Assembly: GCA_947177115.1 (NCBI GenBank)
Contig: CAMWTG010000193.1
Location: 1-5,557, forward strand
Length of the DNA stretch: 5,557 nt
Direction of reading: 5' to 3'
Source: an uncultured Clostridia bacterium
GTDB lineage: Bacteria > Bacillota > Clostridia > Oscillospirales > Oscillospiraceae
The position numbers and the translations under genes are program-made. Within the stretch, counting starts at the first letter, position 1. Every line of letters starts with the position of its first letter. A model generated the notes under the pieces. It did no database searches. It was not told the origin of the DNA and was given only the letters and a program-made list of their open reading frames with translations. This document shows, piece after piece, positions 1 to 5,547 of this stretch.

Positions 1-384
1 CGTCTGTACCGCAGTGAGAAATGCCGGTATCGCAGCGAACTGCGACTTCACATTCTCGTTATTCTGGGGAAGGATGTCGAGGCTGAACTGTGCGGCCGCC
101 GCCAGCAGGGCGGCGCTCAATACCAGATCCAGGACCAGACACAACGCTAAAGCCGCATAAAACGACTTGTTTTTTAACTGGCTTTCTTTCCACTCCGTCC
201 ATTTGCACGACAATTCCTTTCTGAATAAGGCAACCGTTGCCACAAACAGGACGGCATAAACGGCAAAAGACGCCCATTGGTCTGATATAATAGGCGCAAT
301 AAGCTCCCACAGGCCGAAGTTTATCAAATAAAACAGGACAATCATGCAGCCCGATTTCCACTTCGATTTCAATAATTGCGCCAT
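1..384 (-). CDS. CPBP/CAAX-type intramembrane protease family protein, N-terminal 128 residues (partial, runs off left edge)
   Basis: Reading leftwards from the ATG at 384-382, the frame is open for 128 codons to the window edge with no stop. It starts MAQLLKSKWK. Hydrophobic segments lie at about residues 13-33, 37-54 and 75-100. Between them is a charged cytoplasmic-looking stretch (LFRKELSCKWTEWKES, about 53-68). A polar stretch follows (LPQNNENVKSQF, about 105-116) and then a new hydrophobic run. In Firmicute CPBP proteases a charged 'RKEL..W' segment and a polar 'N-rich' loop come just before the first catalytic helix with its EExxxR motif. That motif would lie beyond the edge, so the family is inferred from layout only. 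The start has a GGGAG site about 7 bases upstream, inside the end of the mscS gene, and overlaps the mscS stop as TAATG, which suggests translational coupling. The DNA is visibly less GC-rich than its neighbours (32 of 60 in bases 1-60), so recent acquisition is possible. It could instead be another small multi-spanning membrane protein. Confidence 0.6.
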   Translation of the reverse strand, partial: MAQLLKSKWKSGCMIVLFYLINFGLWELIAPIISDQWASFAVYAVLFVATVALFRKELSCKWTEWKESQLKNKSFYAALALCLVLDLVLSAALLAAAAQFSLDILPQNNENVKSQFAAIPAFLTAVQT

Positions 385-1253
385 TACTTTTCTCCCACAA
401 TATGCACGTTCAAATGGTTGTACGTCATCGTCACGCCATCCTCAGCAAAGGCCTTCCGGATTTCCTCCAGGGACTTAAAATGGGCATCCCAATAATCATC
501 GGTTTTGGCCCAGAACCGGACGCGGTACTCAATGGAGCTCTCCCCGTAAGCCGTCAGCACCACCTGAGGCGCGGGATCCGGCAAGATATTGGGCGTGCGC
601 TCCACGGCCCGGAGGCAGGCCCGGCGGACCGCCTCCGGCTCATCGTCATAGGAGGCGGTGATTACATGGTCCGCCCGCCGGACGCCCCGGACGGTGTAGT
701 TGACGATCTGCCCCGCCGTCAGCTTGCTGTTGGGCAGCATGACCCGCTGGCCGGAGGGGGTGTCCAGCTTGGTGTGGGTGAGGGTGATCTCCGCCACCTC
801 GCCCTCCCCCTCCCCGGTGGAGACATAATCCCCCAGGGTAAAGGGCTTGGAGAACAGAAGCACCATGCCGCCCGCCACATTGCTCAGCACGTCCTGGACC
901 GCCAGGGACACCGCCAGGCCGAACACGCTGACCACCGCGATGAGGCTGGTCACGTCCACCCCCAGACTCCCGGCCACGATCAGCGCCGTCAGGACGTAGA
1001 GCAGGGCTCTCGCGCCCTTCAGGATATAGCGCCTGACCCGCCCGTCCATAGCGGACCGGCTCAGCAGTTTGTCCGCCAGGGACAGCAGCAGCCGGATCGC
1101 GGCCAGACACGCCAGCAGCAGGACCAGGGCCGACAGTGCGCTCCCCACCGTCAGCTTTCCCCAACCGGCCTTCATCCATCCCTCCAGGACGGCGGAGGCG
1201 TCCCCGCCGCCCGCGCTTTCCAGGATCGCGGAGGCATCCACAGGATTTTCCAT
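384..1253 (-). CDS. mscS: MscS-family small-conductance mechanosensitive ion channel (289 aa)
   Basis: This is a stretch-activated membrane channel that releases ions and small solutes during osmotic downshock and protects the cell from lysis. Hydrophobic helices sit at about residues 35-58, 78-97 and 101-134. The third carries the pore-helix signature seen in the family: GLAVSLAVQDVLSNVAGG (112-129) followed by KPFTLGDYV (136-144), like the 'QGSLSNLAAG...RPF..GEYV' of E. coli MscS. The cytoplasmic beta domain shows VMLPNSKLTAGQIVNYT (171-187). The C-terminal alpha/beta part ends in a short NHLNVHIV strand, matching the family's end. Length is close to the classical 286-residue MscS. I chose the ATG at 1253 because AAGGAAG (1261-1267) lies 7 bases upstream. 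In-frame ATGs at 1289 and 1304 would add 12 and 17 polar residues, and I see no good ribosome site in front of the one at 1289. The stop (384-386) overlaps the next gene's ATG by one base. Confidence in the family is high. Confidence 0.95.
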   Translation of the reverse strand: MENPVDASAILESAGGGDASAVLEGWMKAGWGKLTVGSALSALVLLLACLAAIRLLLSLADKLLSRSAMDGRVRRYILKGARALLYVLTALIVAGSLGVDVTSLIAVVSVFGLAVSLAVQDVLSNVAGGMVLLFSKPFTLGDYVSTGEGEGEVAEITLTHTKLDTPSGQRVMLPNSKLTAGQIVNYTVRGVRRADHVITASYDDEPEAVRRACLRAVERTPNILPDPAPQVVLTAYGESSIEYRVRFWAKTDDYWDAHFKSLEEIRKAFAEDGVTMTYNHLNVHIVGEK

Positions 1254-1338
1254 ACTTTTTCTTCCTTTCCGGGAATTTTTTTCATCCATGCTACAAGATA
1301 CCACATTTCCGGCCCAAAGAGAAGCGGTATTTTCTTTT

Positions 1339-1351
1339 TGGAGGACCTCCA
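1339..1351. promoter_or_regulatory. Perfect 13-bp palindrome in the mscS/permease divergent region, operator-like
   Basis: TGGAGG and CCTCCA flank a single central A. Allowing one mismatch, the symmetry extends to 10-base arms (1335-1344 and 1346-1355). With a one-base centre this is a poor RNA hairpin but a typical shape for a dimeric DNA-binding protein site. It lies 86 bp upstream of the mscS start and about 95 bp upstream of the putative permease -10. It could control either gene, or be chance. The binding protein is unknown. Confidence 0.35.
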
Positions 1352-1422
1352 GAAATTTTCGGCATAATCACCAGAAGATATTGGTACATTGCACAAACTT
1401 TCCAAAAACCGAGCGGTTATGC

Positions 1423-1451
1423 TTTCCTTTTTTGTGATTATCGTGTAAAAT
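1423..1451 (+). promoter_or_regulatory. Putative sigma-A-like promoter for the purine permease
   Basis: TAAAAT at 1446-1451 matches the -10 consensus at five of six positions. With a 17-base spacer the -35 would be TTTCCT (1423-1428), only three of six, so this is a weak promoter or one needing an activator. The local DNA is AT-rich compared with the genes. Transcription would begin near 1458, directly before the leader hairpin at 1460-1500, giving a leader of about 66 bases. Confidence 0.4.
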
Positions 1452-1459
1452 ATGAAAAT

Positions 1460-1500
1460 CCCCCTCAGGAAGGGCGCAACTCCGCTCCCCGCGGAGGGGG
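1460..1500 (+). promoter_or_regulatory. Structured leader of the purine permease with two competing hairpins
   Basis: Two pairings share the same bases. The first is a compact hairpin, CTCCGC (1480-1485) with GCGGAG (1491-1496) and a TCCCC loop. The second is a longer-range 7-bp stem, CCCCCTC (1460-1466) with GAGGGGG (1494-1500). They cannot fully form together because 1494-1496 is used by both. The ribosome site GAGGAGGAG starts 11 bases downstream at 1511, and the pyrimidine runs at 1460-1466 and 1486-1490 could also pair with that purine-rich site. I cannot match the segment to the classical purine riboswitch: its conserved core is not visible. A regulatory role is inference. Confidence 0.35.
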
Positions 1501-1523
1501 ACAGGAAAAAGAGGAGGAGTTAT

Positions 1524-2852
1524 ATGGACAAGTTCTTCAAGATCTCCGAACGGGGCAGCAGTGTCCGCACCGAGATCGTAGGCGGCGTCACCACCTTCTT
1601 CGCCATGGCCTACATCATTTTTGTCAATCCCCAGATGCTTTCCCAGACCGGCATGGACTACAGCGGCGTCCTGCTGGCGACCTGCATCAGCGCGGCCATT
1701 GGCTGCCTGCTGACGGCCCTGCTGGCCAACGCCCCCTTCGCCCAGGCCCCCGGCATGGGCCTGAACGCGTTCTTCACCTTCACCGTGTGCTTCGGCATGG
1801 GATACACCTGGCAGGAGGCCCTGGCTATCGTGCTGCTCAGCGGTATCCTCTTCCTGATCATTGCGGTCAGCCCCCTGCGCAGCAAGATCATCTCTTCCAT
1901 CCCCGGCTTCCTTAAGAGCGCCATTTCCGCCGGTATCGGCCTGTTCATCGCCTTCATCGGCATCCTGAACGTCAGCCTGGTAGGCTTCGGCGGCGGCGTG
2001 CCCGCTCTCCAGTTCCTGGTGGATGACGGCGCGGGCAACATGGTCGCCAACACCGCCGGCATTCTGGCCATCATCGGCCTGCTCATCACCGCCATCCTCA
2101 TGGCTTATAAGGTGAAGGGCGCCATTGTCATCGGCATCATCGTCACCGCCATCATCGGTTTCCCCATGGGCGAGACCCATCTGCCGGAGAGCATCACTAT
2201 GGCCGGTATCTCCCTGGGCTCTGTGGCCTTTAAGATGGACTTCGGCGGCGTCATGGCCAAGGGCATCCTGCCCCTCATCACCGCCGTCATCAGCTTCACC
2301 CTGGTGGACTGCTTCGACACCGTGGGCACCCTGATCGGCACCGCCAAGAACGCCGGTATGACCGACAAGCACGGCAACCTCCCCGGCGGCGACCGGGCCC
2401 TGATCGCCGATGCCGTTGCCACCTGCTGCGGCGCCTGCCTGGGCACCTCCACCGTCACCACCTTCGTGGAATCCTCCACCGGCATCTCCGAAGGCGCCCG
2501 CACCGGCCTGCACTCCATCGTGGTGGGCGTACTGTTCCTGCTGGCCTGCCTGCTGGCCCCCGTGGCCGGGATCATCCCCTCTGCCGCTACGGCTCCCGCC
2601 CTGATTATCGTGGGCGTGCTGATGCTCAAGGGCGCCGTTGAGGTGAACTGGAGCGATTTCGAGGAGGCGTGCCCCGCCTTCCTGACCATTGCCATGATGC
2701 CCTTTGCCTACTCCATCTCCGATGGTATCGGCTTTGGCTTTATCAGCTACAGCATTATCAAGCTGGCCCGGGGCAAAGCCAAGGACGTCCCCGTGCTGGT
2801 GTATATCATCTCTGTTTTGTTCATTGCCAAGTATATCCTGACCAGCGTGTGA
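1524..2852 (+). CDS. NCS2-family (AzgA/PbuG-type) purine nucleobase permease, 442 aa
   Basis: This is an inner-membrane secondary transporter that probably takes up hypoxanthine, guanine or adenine by proton symport for purine salvage. It is hydrophobic throughout, with many membrane segments and the family's usual length. Landmarks in order are GGVTTFFAMAYIIFVNP (20-36); APGMGLNAFF (75-84), the conserved block around the third helix; FTLVDCFDTVGTLIG (258-272), which carries the acidic residue and FDT..G motif of the substrate site; GTSTVTTFVESSTGISEGARTGL (307-329), with the conserved glutamate of helix 10; and IGFGFISY (402-409). These favour the AzgA branch over uracil or xanthine permeases. 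The exact base transported cannot be read from sequence. The ATG at 1524 was chosen because GGAGG (1513-1517) lies 6 bases upstream and the product then begins MDKFFKISERG, the usual family N-terminus. An in-frame ATG at 1452 would add 24 residues that translate the leader hairpin. The gene appears monocistronic, ending before the terminator at 2869-2910. Confidence 0.93.
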   Translation: MDKFFKISERGSSVRTEIVGGVTTFFAMAYIIFVNPQMLSQTGMDYSGVLLATCISAAIGCLLTALLANAPFAQAPGMGLNAFFTFTVCFGMGYTWQEALAIVLLSGILFLIIAVSPLRSKIISSIPGFLKSAISAGIGLFIAFIGILNVSLVGFGGGVPALQFLVDDGAGNMVANTAGILAIIGLLITAILMAYKVKGAIVIGIIVTAIIGFPMGETHLPESITMAGISLGSVAFKMDFGGVMAKGILPLITAVISFTLVDCFDTVGTLIGTAKNAGMTDKHGNLPGGDRALIADAVATCCGACLGTSTVTTFVESSTGISEGARTGLHSIVVGVLFLLACLLAPVAGIIPSAATAPALIIVGVLMLKGAVEVNWSDFEEACPAFLTIAMMPFAYSISDGIGFGFISYSIIKLARGKAKDVPVLVYIISVLFIAKYILTSV

Positions 2853-2868
2853 TCTCCTGAAAGAAACT

Positions 2869-2910
2869 ACAGAACAGGGTCCCCGGCAAAAGCCGGGGAC
2901 CCTGTTCTGT
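2869..2910. terminator. Bidirectional intrinsic terminator between convergent genes
   Basis: This is a perfect 19-bp stem (2869-2887 with 2892-2910) closed by an AAAA loop, with a very GC-rich upper half. It sits midway between the permease stop (2852) and the stop of the leftward gene (2938-2940). Rightwards the stem is followed by TTCTC after a GTT end. Leftwards it is followed by AGTTTCTTTC. Both U-tracts are short and interrupted, but the stem is exceptionally stable. The position and symmetry suit termination of both converging transcripts. Confidence 0.9.
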
Positions 2911-2937
2911 TTCTCAGCCGCTGCCATATACTCAGGC

Positions 2938-3774
2938 TCAGTACATCATCGGGGACTTCGCTCCGGCCCGCCGGGTAAGATAGTCCACAAATACTTGGGA
3001 ATCCTCCCGGCGGAGACAGAAAGCAATGTACCGCCCGGTGCTGGGGCTGGTGTAGGTCACGTACTCGCAATTGCAGGTGTCCCGCCCGGCCACCCGGACG
3101 GTGGGCGGCAGTGCATAGATGCCGCAGTCCACATTCGTCCGGTCCTGAACAGACAAACAGCTCCGGACGCAGTCCAGGTACCTGTCCAAGGTCTCCTGGG
3201 TGCGGATATTGACGGACTCCAGATAGCCGTCCCCGTCCACCTTGAACTGGTCCTCCCCCTCCTCCGGCATCCGGGACTGGAGATAGTCCGCCAGCTCGGA
3301 GACGTAGAGATCCAATATCTCCGGATAGACGGGACCGTAGGGGACCAGGCTTAACCCCAGGGCCATGCTGTCCGCCCGGGCCAAGGTGAACTCCGTGATT
3401 CCGCGGGAGATGGGATCGGTGTAGTAGAGCCGCTCCCAGTTGCCCCGCAGATTCTCCCCGCAGCTCACCCGGGGCGGAGACAGTTCTGGGATAACGGGCA
3501 CCCGCCGCACCTCCCGGGCCTGTTGAACGCAGAAGATCAGCAGATCGATATTGGAGCTGCTGTTCACTTGCATGGAGATCACTCGTCCGGCGGGATTGGA
3601 CTTGGCAGGATCGATGCGGGCGGGAACCGCCTCGGGGTCATTTTCATCGTATTTCCGGCTCTGCAGATAGGCGCAGGCTGCGCGGACATCCCGAATATCC
3701 TGGGTCAGCCGCTCCACCCCCACCAGAAGGAGCGCCGCCGCCAGTACGGCGCAGACCCAGCGTTTTCTTTTCAT
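2938..3774 (-). CDS. Membrane-anchored cysteine-rich protein of unknown function (278 aa)
   Basis: I do not recognise the family. The product starts MKRKRW, and residues 6-20 form one hydrophobic helix (WVCAVLAAALLLVGV) after four positive charges. I see no clear signal-peptidase site, so it is probably a type II anchored protein with about 255 residues outside the membrane. The rest is soluble and mixed in character. It carries ten cysteines (8, 34, 82, 105, 202, 206, 217, 234, 236, 253), including CVRSC and CNC, so disulfides or metal binding are possible. A run at about 124-170 (GITEFTLARADSMALGLS...LYVSELADYLQSRMPEE) looks helical. The ATG at 3774 is preferred because CAGGGAGG lies 7 bases upstream and the hydrophobic anchor is then N-terminal. 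An upstream ATG at 3885 would add 37 residues overlapping the end of the lysR gene. It follows lysR by 67 bp on the same strand and is likely the last gene of that unit. Its ribosome site lies inside an inverted repeat. Confidence 0.8.
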   Translation of the reverse strand: MKRKRWVCAVLAAALLLVGVERLTQDIRDVRAACAYLQSRKYDENDPEAVPARIDPAKSNPAGRVISMQVNSSSNIDLLIFCVQQAREVRRVPVIPELSPPRVSCGENLRGNWERLYYTDPISRGITEFTLARADSMALGLSLVPYGPVYPEILDLYVSELADYLQSRMPEEGEDQFKVDGDGYLESVNIRTQETLDRYLDCVRSCLSVQDRTNVDCGIYALPPTVRVAGRDTCNCEYVTYTSPSTGRYIAFCLRREDSQVFVDYLTRRAGAKSPMMY

Positions 3775-3778
3775 CAGA

Positions 3779-3830
3779 ATACCTCCCTGCTTTACATCTG
3801 TACTTCCAAAGACGCAAAACAGGGAGGTAT
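3779..3830 (-). promoter_or_regulatory. Inverted repeat that would sequester the ribosome binding site of the unknown membrane-anchored gene
   Basis: On the minus-strand transcript an 11-base arm AUACCUCCCUG (3830-3820) is perfectly complementary to CAGGGAGGUAU (3789-3779), with a 30-base loop between. The second arm contains the whole Shine-Dalgarno site, ending 4 bases before the ATG at 3774. The first arm begins 11 bases after the lysR stop codon. If the stem forms, ribosome entry would be blocked. A ribosome finishing lysR would reach the edge of the first arm and could open it. Translational control is inference. The pairing itself is visible. Confidence 0.6.
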
Positions 3831-3841
3831 GTGCCATATAT

Positions 3842-4726
3842 TTACCCGTTATGCAGTGCGCCCACGATGCGTTTGGAGTAGGCAATAAACTCCCGGATCA
3901 CCGGCAGGGCCTCTTCCATGGAGCGGACGGCAACGCCGATATGCCGGCAGGCCGGCGGGTCCAAAGGCAGGGCGCGCACATTGTCCCGCCGGCCCTGGAG
4001 GACCAGCTGGGACAGGATGCTGACCCCCAGCCCATGCTCCACCATGGAGAGAATGGCGGCGTCCTCCACGGCGGTGTTGCTGCGGATGTCGGGACGGACA
4101 TTCTGCGCCTCGAATACCCCCAGAATATCCAGGTCAAAGCCCAGAGAGGGCATCAGAAACTCCCTGCCCTCAAAACGTGATACCGGAAAGATGTCCCCGG
4201 TCCCCGCCGGATCATCCGGAGGCAGGATGGCCAGCAGGGGGTCATCCCAGAGGGGCGTCCAGTCGTACCGCCAGCGGTCCTGACGGCTGGCAAAGCTCAG
4301 GTCCACGGTGCCCTCCTGGAGCCAGCGGTAGATCTCCTCCACGCTGCCCATGCGGATATCCACGGACACGTCCGGCCAGGCCCAGCGGAACTGCTGGACG
4401 ATAGTAGGCAGCCAATGCATACAGATGCTGGAGTAGGCGGCCACCCGGATACTCTCCTTCCGCCGCCCGGCCTGCGCGGCAATCTGCCGCTCCAGGACCC
4501 CGGCGGCCCGGATCAGCTCCCTGGCGGCGGGCAGCAGCCGCTCCCCGGCCTCGGTGAGGCGCACACCGGACCGGTCCCGGAGCAGCAGCGGAAAACCGGT
4601 CTCCTTCTCCAGCGCGTTCATCATGTGGGTCAGGCCGGACTGGGTGGCCCCCAGCCGCGCCGCCGCCCGGGTAAAACTGCCCAGCTCCGCGGCGGTGAGC
4701 ATGGCCTCCCACTTTTTCGTCTCCAT
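3842..4726 (-). CDS. LysR-family transcriptional regulator (294 aa)
   Basis: This is a DNA-binding regulator that usually acts as a tetramer and responds to a small molecule. Residues 1-60 form the winged helix-turn-helix: METKKWEAMLTAAELGSFTRAAARLGATQSGLTHMMNALE, with the typical SFT.AA..L...QS.LT.....LE pattern, then LLLRDRSGVRLTEAGERLLPAARE. A linker helix (about 62-90) leads to the periplasmic-binding-protein-like effector domain (about 91-290), with IRVAAYSSICMHWLPTIVQQF at its start and VEHGLGVSILSQL (229-241) near the hinge, both usual for the family. Length is normal. The ligand cannot be predicted. The ATG at 4726 overlaps the trkA stop (TAATG), with only a weak AAGG upstream, so translation probably depends on coupling to trkA. 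LysR genes are more often divergent from their targets, so placement inside this unit is less usual. Whether it controls trkA, the downstream gene or distant genes is unknown. Confidence 0.95.
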   Translation of the reverse strand: METKKWEAMLTAAELGSFTRAAARLGATQSGLTHMMNALEKETGFPLLLRDRSGVRLTEAGERLLPAARELIRAAGVLERQIAAQAGRRKESIRVAAYSSICMHWLPTIVQQFRWAWPDVSVDIRMGSVEEIYRWLQEGTVDLSFASRQDRWRYDWTPLWDDPLLAILPPDDPAGTGDIFPVSRFEGREFLMPSLGFDLDILGVFEAQNVRPDIRSNTAVEDAAILSMVEHGLGVSILSQLVLQGRRDNVRALPLDPPACRHIGVAVRSMEEALPVIREFIAYSKRIVGALHNG

Positions 4727-5373
4727 TACCGGATGACCTTGCGGATGTCCTCGATCCGGCCCAGCACCAGCAGATGCTCCTCCTTGCGGAACGCATAATC
4801 CGGACTGAGGTTAGGGATGATGACTTCCCCCCGTTTGACCGCGATGACGGTGAGGTGGTACTTCACCCGGAAGTTCAGCTCCTTTAGGCTTTTGCCCACC
4901 CAGCGGTCCATGGGCTCCAGCTCATAGATGGAGTGGTCGGAGGTGAGGGGGATGCAATCAAAAATGCTGTCGGAGCTCTCGCTGACAGCCAGACGGATGG
5001 CGGCCTCCCGCTCGGGATAGATCACATGGTCCGCGCCGTTGCGGAGGAGAAACTTGGCCTGCACATCATCATCGGCCTTGCTGAATACTTTTTTTGCGCC
5101 CAGTTCCTTCAAAAGGCTGGTGATCTGGAGGCTGCCCAGGACATTGCTGTCCCCCAGGCAGACGAAACAGGCATCGAAGCTCTCTACGCTGAAAGAGCGC
5201 AGGACCTCCTCGTTGGTACAGTCGCCCACCTTGGCGCTGACCACCAGGGGGAGGACGTCCTCCAGGGTTTCGCCGTTCCGGTCCACCGCCATGACTTCAC
5301 ACTTTTGCTCCACCAGGGCGCGGCAGAGATGGTGGCCGAAGGATCCCATACCGATGAGCAGAAAAGATTTCAT
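4726..5373 (-). CDS. TrkA/KtrA-type potassium uptake regulatory subunit, RCK protein (215 aa)
   Basis: This is a cytoplasmic gating subunit of a Trk/Ktr potassium channel. The family forms rings that bind nucleotides and control a TrkH/KtrB membrane pore. The N-terminal Rossmann (RCK) domain, residues 1-130, begins MKSFLLIGMGSFGHHLC with the GMGSFG nucleotide loop (8-13) and AVDRN, whose Asp31 is the residue that usually binds the ribose. GDCTNEEVL (50-58) and GADHVIYPEREAA (113-125) are further family blocks. Residues about 135-215 form the TrkA-C domain (SIFDCIPLTSDHSIYELEP...GEVIIPNLSPDYAFRKEEHLLVLG). Length suits single-unit KtrA, not the doubled E. coli TrkA. The ATG at 5373 was chosen because it gives the canonical start and has AAAGGGG about 8 bases upstream. 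An in-frame ATG at 5430 would add 19 residues translated from the adjoining stem-loop element. No pore-subunit gene is in the window; one may lie beyond the right edge. The stop overlaps the lysR start by one base. Confidence 0.93.
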   Translation of the reverse strand: MKSFLLIGMGSFGHHLCRALVEQKCEVMAVDRNGETLEDVLPLVVSAKVGDCTNEEVLRSFSVESFDACFVCLGDSNVLGSLQITSLLKELGAKKVFSKADDDVQAKFLLRNGADHVIYPEREAAIRLAVSESSDSIFDCIPLTSDHSIYELEPMDRWVGKSLKELNFRVKYHLTVIAVKRGEVIIPNLSPDYAFRKEEHLLVLGRIEDIRKVIR

Positions 5374-5389
5374 TTTTGATACCCCTTTC

Positions 5390-5412
5390 TTTGCCGCGCT
5401 CCGCGCGGCAAA
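5390..5412. repeat. Stem-loop 1 of the right-edge cluster, abutting the trkA ribosome site
   Basis: TTTGCCGCGC (5390-5399) pairs perfectly with GCGCGGCAAA (5403-5412) around a 3-base loop. On the trkA transcript the hairpin ends just before the AAAGGGG ribosome site, so it could affect translation or processing. The minus-strand reading has the core CGCGGAGCG, which is shared with stem-loop 5 at 5531-5547. Confidence 0.75.
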
Positions 5413-5436
5413 CGGAAGTTGTTTCGACATGAAGCC

Positions 5437-5455
5437 CCGGGGCTGCGCGCCCCGG
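5437..5455. repeat. Stem-loop 2 of the right-edge cluster
   Basis: CCGGGGC (5437-5443) pairs perfectly with GCCCCGG (5449-5455) around a TGCGC loop. The left arm also forms a 10-base self-palindrome GCCCCGGGGC (5434-5443), so an alternative fold is possible. Confidence 0.6.
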
Positions 5456-5461
5456 ACGGGC

Positions 5462-5491
5462 GCCTACTTTTCGCCCACGCGAAAAGTAGGC
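5462..5491. repeat. Stem-loop 3 of the right-edge cluster: 13-bp perfect inverted repeat
   Basis: GCCTACTTTTCGC (5462-5474) pairs perfectly with GCGAAAAGTAGGC (5479-5491) around a CCAC loop. This is the strongest symmetry in the cluster. The GCGAAAAGTAGGCAAAAGCG style resembles intergenic repeats I recall from other bacterial genomes, though I cannot verify copy number here. It lacks a U-tract in either direction, so it is not a typical terminator. Confidence 0.8.
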
Positions 5492-5504
5492 AAAAGCGTG
5501 CCAG

Positions 5505-5517
5505 CCCGCAGGGCGGG
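5505..5517. repeat. Stem-loop 4 of the right-edge cluster
   Basis: CCCGC (5505-5509) pairs with GCGGG (5513-5517) around AGG. It is short and would be unremarkable alone, but it falls in line with the neighbouring hairpins. Confidence 0.45.
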
Positions 5518-5530
5518 ACCTCTGACGGGC

Positions 5531-5547
5531 GTCACGCGGAGCGTGAC
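5531..5547. repeat. Stem-loop 5 of the right-edge cluster
   Basis: GTCACGC (5531-5537) pairs perfectly with GCGTGAC (5541-5547) around a GGA loop. The core CGCGGAGCG is the same as in stem-loop 1 read on the opposite strand, so the two hairpins form a loose inverted pair bracketing the cluster. The last ten bases of the window (ACCTTATTAC) are AT-rich and may mark the element's edge. Confidence 0.65.

Larger units (their letters stand above)
5390..5547. repeat. Composite non-coding palindromic element made of five stem-loops
   Basis: Within 158 bases upstream of trkA there are five consecutive perfect inverted repeats (5390-5412, 5437-5455, 5462-5491, 5505-5517, 5531-5547). I find no convincing gene here on either strand. 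The arrangement resembles a mobile, non-autonomous palindromic repeat or a highly structured 5' leader of the trkA transcript. Which of these it is cannot be settled from one copy. Confidence 0.6.

Noticed and set aside
59..400. A 113-codon minus-strand frame over the left edge gene
   Set aside because: It is out of frame with the open reading frame that runs to the edge from 384, lacks clear membrane segments, and has no ribosome site as good as the GGGAG before 384.
402..1367. A 321-codon open frame antisense to mscS
   Set aside because: It has Gly/His/Gln/Arg-rich shadow composition with no recognisable domain, and the opposite strand encodes an unmistakable MscS protein.
1378..1405. A minus-strand mscS promoter (TTGGAA at 1400-1405 and CAATAT at 1378-1383, 16-base spacer)
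   Set aside because: The -10 matches only three of six consensus bases, too weak to annotate.
1452..1523. An extended permease start at 1452
   Set aside because: It would translate the leader hairpin, its ATG overlaps the putative -10 region, and the strong GGAGG site serves the ATG at 1524.
1254..1523. A classical purine riboswitch upstream of the permease
   Set aside because: I could not find the conserved three-way junction core or kissing-loop arms; only GC-rich hairpins are visible.
1368..2927. A 519-codon open frame antisense to the permease
   Set aside because: Its product is low-complexity (G, D, H, Q and A rich) with no domains, as expected from the complement of a GC-rich membrane-protein gene, and it lies over a clearly recognised permease.
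5374..5430. An extended trkA start at 5430 adding 19 residues
   Set aside because: The extra residues translate a stem-loop of the repeat element. The RCK family starts directly at the MKSFLLIGMGSFG strand, and a ribosome site precedes 5373.
5390..5547. A CRISPR array
   Set aside because: The hairpins differ in sequence and spacing, and there are no identical direct repeats with regular spacers.
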